A DNA stretch of 19,310 bases, taken from assembly GCF_032229525.1 (NCBI RefSeq), contig NZ_JAVTWB010000016.1, forward strand, positions 1 through 19,310, given 5' to 3'. Shown here piece after piece: positions 1 to 7,044 of this stretch; within the stretch, counting starts at the first letter, position 1, and each line of letters starts with the position of its first letter. The position numbers and the translations under genes are program-made. The notes under the pieces were generated by a model, which was not told where the DNA came from, searched no databases, and saw nothing but the letters and a program-made list of their open reading frames with translations. Source of the stretch: Accumulibacter sp032229525 (lineage in GTDB: Bacteria; Pseudomonadota; Gammaproteobacteria; Burkholderiales; Rhodocyclaceae).

Positions 1-1443
1 TATCGCCAAGCAGGCCGCATAGAGTAGCGCGCCGAACACAACTTCGAGAAAGAGCCCGCCAATCTCTGGCGTCTTAATGAAAGGTGCCGACTGCAGGAAC
101 AAAATCCCAACCGCCATTGCCAGGGTAGCCATCACCGCAGGGCGTACTGCCAGTAGGAAATCGAACACGGAGGCCTCTATTAGACGCATGGCAAAGTGCG
201 CGGCAAAGAACGATGGCACCATCACCACGATCATTGCCCAAGCCACACCCAAAACCCCCCAGACGCTTCCGAGAAGGATAGCGACAACGACAAAGGGGGC
301 GCTTATCAAACTAATCTTGAAGGCCAGATCTGGCCTTCCTACGGCGTAGTAGATACTAGCAACGAGGGAAAATAGCGCCCGTAACGCGCCGCCACAGGCC
401 AGAATCTGCAACAGCGGAATGACAGCAAGCCAACTCTCACCATACAGCACTGGAACCAAGTCCTTAGCAACCAGCGCAAGGCCCGCCCCGGCAGGCAACA
501 CAACAGCCGACAGCAGTTTTTGCGACCGCGCCACCGCTCGACGGAAGGCTGGCAGATCGTTTTGTAGCAGCGAGTAGGCGGGGAAAAGAACGCGTTGCAG
601 GGGGCCCGAAACCCGGTTGCGCAGTTCATCGGGCAGGCTGTACGCAATCTGGTAGAAGCCGAGTTGTTCCGGACCGAAGCGACGTCCTACGACGAAGTAA
701 TCGAAGTTGGCGAGCAGATAATGAAGTACGCCGGAGCCCAGGTAGCTACCGCTGGTCTTCCAGTGCGTCTCAAGGAAGCGCCTGTTGAACCGTAAGCGCG
801 GGCGGTAGCCGACAAGCACGAGCAACACCAAAGAGCCCAGTGCAGCCGCAATGAGCGGCGCTATGACGAGGCTCCAATAACCAGCGCCCAGCCAAGCCAG
901 AAGAATTGCAGCAGCGGCCCTGGCGACCAACTGTCCGACACTGAGCAGCACTTCGGTTCGGAACAAGAGCAACCGATGCAGAACTGCGGTCGGCACCACC
1001 AATATACCCTGGAAGATGAATGCCAGCGCTGAGACCCACAGCATGCCGACAATGGTCGGCTGATCAAATACCATTGCCGCCGGGTAGGAGGCGAGCCCGA
1101 CGAAAAGGACAAGTACGACACCTATGCCCAAGGACACCCAGAACGCAGTGTCGAGATCCAGGCGGTTGAGGCGCTGCTTCTGAACGAGAATAGCGCCAAA
1201 ACCCAGGTTGGCCAGTAGAGCCCCAACTTCGACCACCAGCGTGGTCATGGCGACAAGGCCATAGTCCGTCGGGGTCAGGAGGCGCGCAAGGATCGCTGTG
1301 GAGGCGACCGTAAGAGCTACCCGAAAGGCGGACAGGCCAAATTGCCACGCAACGCCACTGATCACACGCGCCGTCAGGTTGCTTCGATCTGGGTAGAGTG
1401 CACGTTGAACGAGCGTCCTCGTTCGCAAGCGAGAGGGGTTCAT
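1..1443 (-). CDS. Wzx-type polysaccharide flippase (partial, runs off left edge)
   Basis: The frame is open for 481 codons from the ATG at 1443 to the window edge without a stop, so the C-terminus is missing. The translation is very hydrophobic, with repeated membrane segments separated by short basic loops. The N-terminal part (residues about 23-60: LTARVISGVAWQFGL, then a helix and LLTPTDYGLVAM) and the segment LGFGAILVQ are typical of the WzxC/MviN-like polysaccharide transporter family, which flips lipid-linked repeat units across the inner membrane. A soluble-looking stretch near residues 230-300 (FDYFVVGRRFGPEQLGFY, then FPAYSLLQND) is also characteristic. The start is uncertain: no clear ribosome site precedes 1443 and family members usually start close to the LTARVISG segment, so a GTG about 26 codons in is an alternative. 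It lies downstream of the second deacetylase after a 713-bp gap, so it may have its own promoter. Function by family is confident; substrate is inferred from context. Confidence 0.9.
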   Translation of the reverse strand, partial: MNPSRLRTRTLVQRALYPDRSNLTARVISGVAWQFGLSAFRVALTVASTAILARLLTPTDYGLVAMTTLVVEVGALLANLGFGAILVQKQRLNRLDLDTAFWVSLGIGVVLVLFVGLASYPAAMVFDQPTIVGMLWVSALAFIFQGILVVPTAVLHRLLLFRTEVLLSVGQLVARAAAAILLAWLGAGYWSLVIAPLIAAALGSLVLLVLVGYRPRLRFNRRFLETHWKTSGSYLGSGVLHYLLANFDYFVVGRRFGPEQLGFYQIAYSLPDELRNRVSGPLQRVLFPAYSLLQNDLPAFRRAVARSQKLLSAVVLPAGAGLALVAKDLVPVLYGESWLAVIPLLQILACGGALRALFSLVASIYYAVGRPDLAFKISLISAPFVVVAILLGSVWGVLGVAWAMIVVMVPSFFAAHFAMRLIEASVFDFLLAVRPAVMATLAMAVGILFLQSAPFIKTPEIGGLFLEVVFGALLYAACLAI

Positions 1444-2156
1444 AGGTGCGTCAAGGACCGGGGCGTGACGATTGAGAGGCGAACGTCCGCCCAACTTCCT
1501 CGGGATCGGCCAAAGACAGGCGAGAGCGTGTAGCCTCCAGCAACGACGCAACAGGCAGCCAGGATGTTAAAGGGGTAGGGATGTGCCCGGCAAGCGTGGA
1601 CCGAACATTGCCGCCCATTGTCGCTACGCCCTTCTCGCCTAGGCGTCCTCGTGGTCGGGAACGATACTCGGCCGCGGGCGACTTGAATGGTAATGGTGAC
1701 ACGGTAAGGCGTCTGGCACCGTCCACCCAAGCTCCGCGTCCGGCCACTCGGCGACGCGTCGGTCAAGTCCCTAGCGCGCAGGAACACCGATGGATCGGTT
1801 TCCATGTCAGATTTGGCGTAGCCGCTTGGTGCTTCCGCAACGGCGGTGCTGCGCCGCAGCCGACAGGTAGCCGCATGACCTGCCCCTGGCGCCATCGTCT
1901 GTCCGCATTCCCTCAGCATACTGGTGCGGCGAGGGTCGCCCCTCGGGTAAGTAAAAAGCGTGGTTTCATGCGGCTGACCGAAACCCTTGGGCCATGACGC
2001 GGCAAGCAACCCTCTCGATCTGAGGCTCCGGTGTTCTGCCGCGCCCAAGATCGCGGACCAAAGCAGACGATCTCCAAGAAGACACGAGACCCCTCCATGC
2101 CGTCGCTCTCGTCAACTCTGTCGATGAAACCACCTGCAGAGCCGGCCAACGGGAAC
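1444..2156. other. 713-bp region with no recognised gene
   Basis: This is the only stretch over 300 bases without a supportable gene. All six frames were read. The minus strand holds a 202-residue open frame (1440-2048) and a 98-residue one (1451-1747), and the plus strand a 138-residue one (1581-1997), but none reads like a real protein: they are rich in Arg, Ser, Thr and Pro, lack hydrophobic patterning, and match no family I know. The frame following the flippase backwards is broken by several stops. The region is GC-rich (for example 40 of 60 bases at 1621-1680), unlike the AT-rich deacetylase just upstream. It could be a heavily decayed gene, an old insertion scar, or a long leader for the flippase. 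No tRNA, CRISPR or clear IS ends were seen. Confidence 0.6.
1930..1945. repeat. Short perfect hairpin with GNRA-type loop
   Basis: The arms cgaggg (1930-1935) and ccctcg (1940-1945) are perfect complements. On the minus strand the loop reads GCGA, a stable GNRA tetraloop. There is no T-run on the minus-strand downstream side, so it is not a convincing intrinsic terminator for the operon. It sits inside the gene-free region and may simply reflect high GC content. Confidence 0.3.
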
Positions 2157-2160
2157 TCAT
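1966..2160 (-). CDS. Small ORF coupled to deacetylase stop (possible remnant)
   Basis: A 64-codon frame starts with an ATG that overlaps the stop of the upstream deacetylase in an ATGA junction, the arrangement used for translational coupling elsewhere in this operon. The first residues (MSSRWPALQVVSSTELTRA) followed by a WRGLV segment loosely resemble the start of GNAT/FemAB-like acyltransferases found in such loci, but the resemblance is weak. After about 30 residues the composition becomes Arg-rich and unconvincing, and the frame ends without a domain. I read it either as the 5' stub of a decayed gene or as a chance frame. I do not recognise a function. Confidence 0.2.
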   Translation of the reverse strand: MSSRWPALQVVSSTELTRATAWRGLVSSWRSSALVRDLGRGRTPEPQIERVACRVMAQGFRSAA

Positions 2161-3134
2161 AGACACGCACCCTCACGTCGCAGGTTGTCCACCAGACGAA
2201 ACCCAAAACCCATTTTTGTTTTCTTCCACGGAGTGTACCGGGGAAGCTGATGGCGATCCGTGCGACCACTGGCCGCTCCCCCAGCTGTGGATACCGCCGC
2301 TTCAAAACCTAATTCTCGAACTATTTCTACCGTTCCCCGGTTATAGTCCGTTCCTGGCTTACCGTTTGGATAGGCAAAAAGATTAATTTTCTCACCCAAC
2401 AGTTGCTCAAGGTACATCTTACTCCCGGCAATTTCGTCCACTGCGCTCGTCCTATCAAGCCCCCCTAAAATAGGGTGAGAAAGCGTATGAGCGCCAATTT
2501 GCATGCCCATGCGATGCAACTCCCTCACGTCGACAGAGCGCATCATCAGGTCATCTGGCAGATGTTCTACGCGCGCCAAATATGCGACCCGCCGTGCGCA
2601 AATGTCGCGCTCGCCAGTCGGTAAATATTTGATGTGATCGATTATTTTAGCGACAGCAACCCGTTTTTGCTCCCAAGAGCCAATCGCAAGCCTCCCTAAT
2701 CCTAACCCACTTCCACTATCTTCCTCTGCGAAATCCAGCGCGACCAAATCGCAATTTCGCACGGCTTCTATAACCGTATCATTCCACATCCGCCCACCAT
2801 CCAAAAAACCTACAGCGACAAAGAACGTGGCCGTCATATCGTAGCGCTGCAGGATTGGCAGCGCCACCGTAAAGTTGTCCAAGTAGCCGTCATCAAAGGT
2901 AATGGCTAACGCTCGTGCCGGCAAGCTATCGCTCGCCAGGCGCGCCACGGCTTCATCCAGTGGCAGTACGTTGCACCACGCCTTTAGCCATTTGCAGATC
3001 TCTTCAAACTGAAAGGCGTCTGTCTCCATCGGAAACATGGGATCGGACTGAGGGAAAATACGGTGAAAAATCAGGATCGACAACCGGGCATTATCTCCTG
3101 CCGGAGAAAAAAGGCCTAAAAGGCTTTTTACCAT
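2157..3134 (-). CDS. Polysaccharide deacetylase, NodB homology domain
   Basis: The protein is 325 residues from the chosen ATG. NodB motif 1 is seen as ITFDDGYLDN (Asp81, Asp82) and motif 2 as HTLSHP (His216, His220), the metal-binding set of carbohydrate esterase family 4 enzymes, which remove N- or O-acetyl groups from polysaccharides. A conserved FAYPNGKPG segment near residue 253 also fits this subgroup. There is no signal peptide, so action on a cytoplasmic lipid-linked intermediate is possible. A GTG at 3137 is the other start, but the ATG at 3134 lies 7 bases after a GGAGG and is preferred. The O-ligase stop is only 3 bases upstream, so the two are co-translated. The gene is AT-richer than most of the locus. 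It differs from the XrtA-type deacetylase at 15580-16443, so the locus carries two distinct deacetylases. Confidence 0.9.
   Translation of the reverse strand: MVKSLLGLFSPAGDNARLSILIFHRIFPQSDPMFPMETDAFQFEEICKWLKAWCNVLPLDEAVARLASDSLPARALAITFDDGYLDNFTVALPILQRYDMTATFFVAVGFLDGGRMWNDTVIEAVRNCDLVALDFAEEDSGSGLGLGRLAIGSWEQKRVAVAKIIDHIKYLPTGERDICARRVAYLARVEHLPDDLMMRSVDVRELHRMGMQIGAHTLSHPILGGLDRTSAVDEIAGSKMYLEQLLGEKINLFAYPNGKPGTDYNRGTVEIVRELGFEAAVSTAGGAASGRTDRHQLPRYTPWKKTKMGFGFRLVDNLRREGACL
3107..3129 (-). terminator. Terminator-like hairpin inside deacetylase 5' end
   Basis: Read on the transcribed (minus) strand, AAAAAGCC, a TTTTA loop, and GGCCTTTTTT form an 8-bp stem with one bulged C, followed by a run of T. 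This has the shape of a weak intrinsic terminator but lies within codons about 2-10 of the second deacetylase. It could attenuate transcription into the last genes of the operon or be a by-product of the Lys-Ser-Leu-Leu codons in an AT-rich gene. Stem strength is modest because most pairs are A-T. Confidence 0.2.
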
Positions 3135-3137
3135 CAC

Positions 3138-4445
3138 TCAACCTCCCTCATAACGACCAGCCATATCAGCAATCTTCTTCCCGCCAGAAAAATTCTGACT
3201 CTCCGTCTCCCAACTTCGTCTCTCGACCCATACCCTTGTAAGAACCACTAAAACCATAATGTTATATGGAAGATCAAAATAGGCGAGGCTCAAGAAAGCG
3301 CCACCCACGGCATATCCCACAAGAGATACTTGACACATTGCCCCCAAATCAGCACACCACCGCGCCTCCGGTATTTCCCTGCATGTCTTGCGCAACCAGG
3401 CGGCGGACTGAAAAGTCAGCAACCAGATACTTAAGAATAAAAAAAGGCCCACGAATCCGTGATTACCCAATATCTGAAAGTAGATACTATGGGCAGCTGG
3501 AGCTGACCCTGTAAAATAGGGAGAGTATTTCGCAAAGAGCTCAGGGCGGGCCGCATTAAAACCAACACCAAACGGATAATGCAATGCTATTCCCCAAGCA
3601 TTAAACCATGCGCTGATCCGGCCCATTGCTGACTGATCTTCGTCATAATCTGAAATGGTCGCCATACGGTCTGACCAAACATCCGGCATGAAGGCTACCA
3701 GAGACGCGCCAGCGATCAATATCAAAAACCCTGAAGCGACTTTGTTTCTTCCCCGAGCCCACAGAACTAGAAGCATTGTAGCGATGGCTAGCAACCCACC
3801 CCGCGACTGACTACCTAACGCCGAGGCCGCACAAAGAAACATAACAACACTCATGCCTAGTCTCGCCGCCGCTGAGGCGATCTGCATCTGCAGAAAACGC
3901 AACAGTGGAATGACAACCACTAGCGCCAACGCAAACTCATTGTTATCTTCGATGAAGGATCCCGGAGGCCCCCATACACGATAACCACCCCCAGACATAA
4001 TGGTAAAAAGCCCACCCTTCGCACCAAGAATTGCTAATGACGCAGCGATCACCCAGGTCAGCGCGAAAATATGCTTCTTGGTGTGCAGTACGGCCAAAGC
4101 AATCAGGATCATGAAATCGATCTTCATGATTTTTGTCCATTGCTCGTAGTCACCTTCTGGATCTAGTCCAGCGAGCCAAGAGACGGTCGCCCATAACATA
4201 AACACGAGGAGAAGGGTGACTGGCTTTCCCTTGAATGGAGATTCCCTCTCTGTCGTAGTCATCAGACCGACCAGCGTCGCGCCCGCAGCCATCGCAGCGA
4301 GTGGGGCCGAGTATGCAAAACCATAGACATAGCGATGCGGATTCATGATGCTTATCCATGTCCATAACAGGACACCAATCCACGGTCGGCGGAGAGCCGA
4401 TAGGCACGCGGGGATAACTATCGCAATTAGGAGTAGGTCGCGCAT
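3138..4445 (-). CDS. O-antigen ligase-like protein, exosortase A-associated
   Basis: A polytopic membrane protein of 435 residues with many hydrophobic segments and a long loop in the second half (about residues 260-330) carrying HYPFGVGF and the AAHSIYF segment, typical of the Wzy/WaaL O-antigen ligase family. The start (MRDLLLIAIV, then RRPWIGVLLWTWISIMNPHR) is the signature of the exosortase A-associated putative O-glycosylation ligase family (TIGR03097). The frame opens further to 4481, which would overlap the upstream ligase gene; the ATG at 4445 matches the family N-terminus and leaves a 14-bp gap, so it is chosen. The likely role is polymerisation or transfer of lipid-linked glycan on the periplasmic face of the inner membrane; whether it acts on protein or polysaccharide is not known. 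Base composition is conspicuously AT-rich (22 G/C of 60 at 3421-3480), unlike flanking genes. Confidence 0.9.
   Translation of the reverse strand: MRDLLLIAIVIPACLSALRRPWIGVLLWTWISIMNPHRYVYGFAYSAPLAAMAAGATLVGLMTTTERESPFKGKPVTLLLVFMLWATVSWLAGLDPEGDYEQWTKIMKIDFMILIALAVLHTKKHIFALTWVIAASLAILGAKGGLFTIMSGGGYRVWGPPGSFIEDNNEFALALVVVIPLLRFLQMQIASAAARLGMSVVMFLCAASALGSQSRGGLLAIATMLLVLWARGRNKVASGFLILIAGASLVAFMPDVWSDRMATISDYDEDQSAMGRISAWFNAWGIALHYPFGVGFNAARPELFAKYSPYFTGSAPAAHSIYFQILGNHGFVGLFLFLSIWLLTFQSAAWLRKTCREIPEARWCADLGAMCQVSLVGYAVGGAFLSLAYFDLPYNIMVLVVLTRVWVERRSWETESQNFSGGKKIADMAGRYEGG
3142..3146 (-). promoter_or_regulatory. Ribosome binding site of second deacetylase
   Basis: GGAGG on the minus strand overlaps the last codons of the O-ligase gene and lies 7 bases before the ATG at 3134 and 4 before the GTG at 3137. 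The spacing decides in favour of the ATG. Confidence 0.65.
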
Positions 4446-4459
4446 TTTCCAGGAAACAA

Positions 4460-5815
4460 TTAATAGGTTGGGACGTGGCAAACAACGTAGCGATATTTCC
4501 CGGATTGCTCTCGGGGGATATCCGCCACTCGCTCGACCGAAACCTCCACACTGCTCCCCAATCTAGCCTTGAGGCCGGCCGATATTGCCGCTTCCACGCC
4601 CTTACCGCAATCTTCACCCGGCACGATGAGGACCACCACGCGCTCTCGGCTTTCCTGCACCACCTTGAAGGCCTCTATTCCTGGAATGTCGCGGATCGGG
4701 TAAACAACCGCCAGACCATGCATGATCGTGCCGTCAGCGGCGACCACAAAATCGGTTGTGCGGCCCTGGATCTCTTCCAGCATCGGCAGGCCACGGCCAC
4801 AGGCACAGGCTTTGTCGGAAAGCACCGCCACGTCGCCGGTGCGGTAGCGCACGAAGGGGAATTCGCGCGTCGCCAGATGCGTGATCACCACCTCACCCAC
4901 TGCCCCCAGGGGCAAGACCTTGCCGTCGCGATCGATGATCTCGACGATGATATCCTCGGCCGTGATGTGCATCCCACCTGCCGGACACTGATGGGCGATA
5001 AATCCTGCATCCCGACCGCCGTAGCCGTTGGCGACAGGGCAGCCAAAGACCCGCGCAATGTCGTCGCGCTGGTGGTCATACAGCCGCTCCGCGGTGACGA
5101 AAGCTACCTTGATCCCGAGATCGCTCACGGCCTGGCTGCGCTTTTCCGCATGACGGGCAATCAGTGACAGGGACGACGGGTAGCCGAAAAGCATCGCGGG
5201 ACGGAAGCGCTGGATGGTTTCCACGAAACCGTCAAGCTTGGCTTCACTCATCTCAAAAGCCGGCAGGAGTTGGGTGCGCAGCAAGCGGTCGCGGATTTGG
5301 CGAACGCGATCCTGCGCAGTCAGCTCGATCGGGCTGCCCCAGACGACTATTTCCGGGTCACCAATATCGACCCCCCACCAGCGGGTCGCCCGCCACTTGG
5401 CCGCAACATCGTGGCTGACACGCTCGTTGCCAATGTAGAAGATCAAGGGTTCACCTGAAGAGCCGCCGGTATTGAAGCGCGCGAGCCCCTTGGCCTGGTC
5501 GGACTTGAGCTGTTCCTGGTTTTGCCGAATGATCGGCTTTGTCAGAAACGGCAGGCGTTGCAGATCGCTCAGCGAAGCGACGTCCGCGGCATTGAACCCC
5601 AGCGTGGCGAAGAGATCGCGGTAATAGGGCACGTCCCTTTGGGCCTTGGTCAGCAAGGCACGCAAGCGCTCCAACTGGAGCGCTTGCAGGCGCTCCAGCG
5701 GCCACCATTGGGAATCTTCCATGCGCTTGCGTACGGCGACGGTGCTGTGATGCTTCAAATGCTCGTGCAGCGGAAAGATCAGCCCCGAGACGAGTGCCGT
5801 ATATAGACTAGACAT
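4460..5815 (-). CDS. CapK/PaaK-type adenylate-forming ligase
   Basis: At 451 residues it has the length and motifs of phenylacetate-CoA ligase-like proteins often named CapK in capsule clusters. Seen are the phosphate-binding loop FNTGGSSGEP (about 114-123), a YGGRDAG segment in the position of the adenylate-binding motif, and FVRYRTGDVA followed by a CACGRGLPML cysteine motif as in PaaK. Members activate a carboxylic acid as an acyl-adenylate, but the acid used in polysaccharide loci is unknown. The frame is open to 5863, but the ATG at 5815 has a GGAGG 9 bases upstream and overlaps the preceding glycosyltransferase stop by 8 bp, so it is chosen. The N-terminal region carries a leucine-rich LERLQALQLERLRALL stretch coded by a DNA inverted repeat. 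The role is inferred to be supplying an acyl or amide substituent to the glycan. Confidence 0.88.
   Translation of the reverse strand: MSSLYTALVSGLIFPLHEHLKHHSTVAVRKRMEDSQWWPLERLQALQLERLRALLTKAQRDVPYYRDLFATLGFNAADVASLSDLQRLPFLTKPIIRQNQEQLKSDQAKGLARFNTGGSSGEPLIFYIGNERVSHDVAAKWRATRWWGVDIGDPEIVVWGSPIELTAQDRVRQIRDRLLRTQLLPAFEMSEAKLDGFVETIQRFRPAMLFGYPSSLSLIARHAEKRSQAVSDLGIKVAFVTAERLYDHQRDDIARVFGCPVANGYGGRDAGFIAHQCPAGGMHITAEDIIVEIIDRDGKVLPLGAVGEVVITHLATREFPFVRYRTGDVAVLSDKACACGRGLPMLEEIQGRTTDFVVAADGTIMHGLAVVYPIRDIPGIEAFKVVQESRERVVVLIVPGEDCGKGVEAAISAGLKARLGSSVEVSVERVADIPREQSGKYRYVVCHVPTY
5662..5687. repeat. 12-bp perfect inverted repeat within ligase gene
   Basis: gcaagcgctcca (5662-5673) and tggagcgcttgc (5676-5687) are perfect complements separated by 2 bases; a related half-copy (ggcgctccag) follows at about 5689-5698. 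It codes for the leucine-rich LQLERLRAL segment near codons 43-51 of the CapK-like gene. It would form a strong hairpin in DNA or RNA. Confidence 0.7.
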
Positions 5816-7043
5816 GTTCTCTTGCCTCCGATGCTCCTCTGGCGAGACGCTGAAACCGATCACTCAGTCGCTCCACCCGCTCCACCCACGAGTTCTCTTC
5901 GGCGTAGCGCCGGATGACTCCGCGATCCCAGGACCGCCCGAGCGCCTCGGCAAGCGCTGTCGCCAGGGCCTGCGGATCGCCGAATGGCACAACGATGCCC
6001 AGGCTTTCCTCGCAGACCACCTCGCGGTTGCCACCAACGTCCGTCGTCACCACCGGCAGGCCGCAAGCCATCGCTTCGAGGAAGACGTTCGCCCACCCTT
6101 CGTTGCTGGTGGCCAAGACAAATGCATCGGCGGCGGAAAGCACATCCGCCAATGCTTCCGGGGGACGCGGGCCCAGGAAGCGCACACTGTCGTGCAAACC
6201 CAGATCGGCCACCTGACGTTCCAGTTCGGCACGGTTGTCGCCTTCGGCGCTCGGCCCGCCGACGACGAGATAGATCAGAGCCGGAAACTTCTGCAGCAGT
6301 TGTGGCAGCACTTCGATGACCCGATGAAAACCTTTTCGTGGCACCAGTCCGCCAACTGAAATCAGCACCGGCGCAGTCGCTGACAAACCCAGCGCGGAAC
6401 GCGCGCAAGCCCGATCGCGAGGCGAAAAACGCACGGTGTCGACGCCGTTACCCACTACTTCGATCTTCGCCGGTGTAGCGCCCCGGGCAACAACCAGTTT
6501 CTTGAGCGACTCGGAAACCGAAAATACCCGCGCTGCGCGGTGCAGTGCCTGAAGCAGCAGCGGCCCAAGGCGTACGTCTTCGACATGACGGGCCTCAGTG
6601 CCTCTCAGGGTTATGGTGACCGGCACCTGCAACCAGCGGCCGAGGAGGCTGGCTGCATAGCCATCGGGGTACGCGAAGTGTGCGTCGATGATATCCAGCC
6701 GTCCCGCGCGTTTCAATCTGCGCAGGGTAGCGTAGGCGCCAAGGGCCATCAGCCAACCGTCCAGGCCTTTGAGAACGCCGGGAATCGAGAGGAAGCGGGG
6801 AAACCAGACATCGATACCCGACTGTTTCTCGTAACGCGGGGCGCCCGGCCGGAAGTGTGGCTTAAGCCGACGCAGCAGTCCCTGAAGGGGAAACCAGGGG
6901 CTGGGCGCCACGACGCTGAGCGGTATGCGCTCCCCGACGCGAAACATGCGCTCACGAATAAACAAACCCGCGCCGGGCTGGAGCCGGCTGGGAAAGAGGC
7001 TGGACAGAACCACGATATGGGTTGGACGGTTGGTGACGGTCAC
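5808..7043 (-). CDS. GT4 family glycosyltransferase
   Basis: The protein is 411 residues from a GTG start and has the two-domain GT-B fold pattern. The N-terminal domain begins IVVLSSLFPSRLQPGAGLFIRER with the acceptor-side glycine motif. The C-terminal nucleotide-sugar domain shows VLISVGGLVPRKGF, VVGNGVDTVRF and the E-x7-E donor motif in EGWANVFLEAMACGLPVV, followed by TDVGGNREVV. This places it in retaining family GT4, acting at the cytoplasmic face of the inner membrane on a lipid-linked intermediate; the sugar cannot be read from sequence. A TTG at 7073 would extend it into the upstream gene. The GTG at 7043 falls one base after the upstream TAG with an AGG-type site before it, so it is preferred. 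It overlaps the CapK-like gene by 8 bp, indicating coupling. Confidence 0.92.
   Translation of the reverse strand: MTVTNRPTHIVVLSSLFPSRLQPGAGLFIRERMFRVGERIPLSVVAPSPWFPLQGLLRRLKPHFRPGAPRYEKQSGIDVWFPRFLSIPGVLKGLDGWLMALGAYATLRRLKRAGRLDIIDAHFAYPDGYAASLLGRWLQVPVTITLRGTEARHVEDVRLGPLLLQALHRAARVFSVSESLKKLVVARGATPAKIEVVGNGVDTVRFSPRDRACARSALGLSATAPVLISVGGLVPRKGFHRVIEVLPQLLQKFPALIYLVVGGPSAEGDNRAELERQVADLGLHDSVRFLGPRPPEALADVLSAADAFVLATSNEGWANVFLEAMACGLPVVTTDVGGNREVVCEESLGIVVPFGDPQALATALAEALGRSWDRGVIRRYAEENSWVERVERLSDRFQRLARGASEAREHV
5825..5829 (-). promoter_or_regulatory. Ribosome binding site of CapK-like ligase
   Basis: GGAGG on the minus strand, 9 bases before the ATG at 5815 and inside the last codons of the upstream glycosyltransferase. 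It decides the start against the longer frame to 5863. Confidence 0.6.
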
Positions 7044-7044
7044 G

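Noticed and set aside
1440..2048. 202-codon minus-strand frame in the gene-free region
   Set aside because: Composition is Arg/Ser/Thr/Pro-rich without hydrophobic core patterning, there is no family resemblance, and its end overlaps the flippase start by only a few bases in another frame.
1444..2156. Insertion sequence or group II intron remnant
   Set aside because: I looked for terminal inverted repeats, transposase motifs and an intron domain V hairpin and found none convincing.
4446..4481. Longer N-terminus of the O-ligase from 4481
   Set aside because: The extra 12 residues overlap the upstream gene and are absent from the family N-terminus, which begins MRDLL at 4445.
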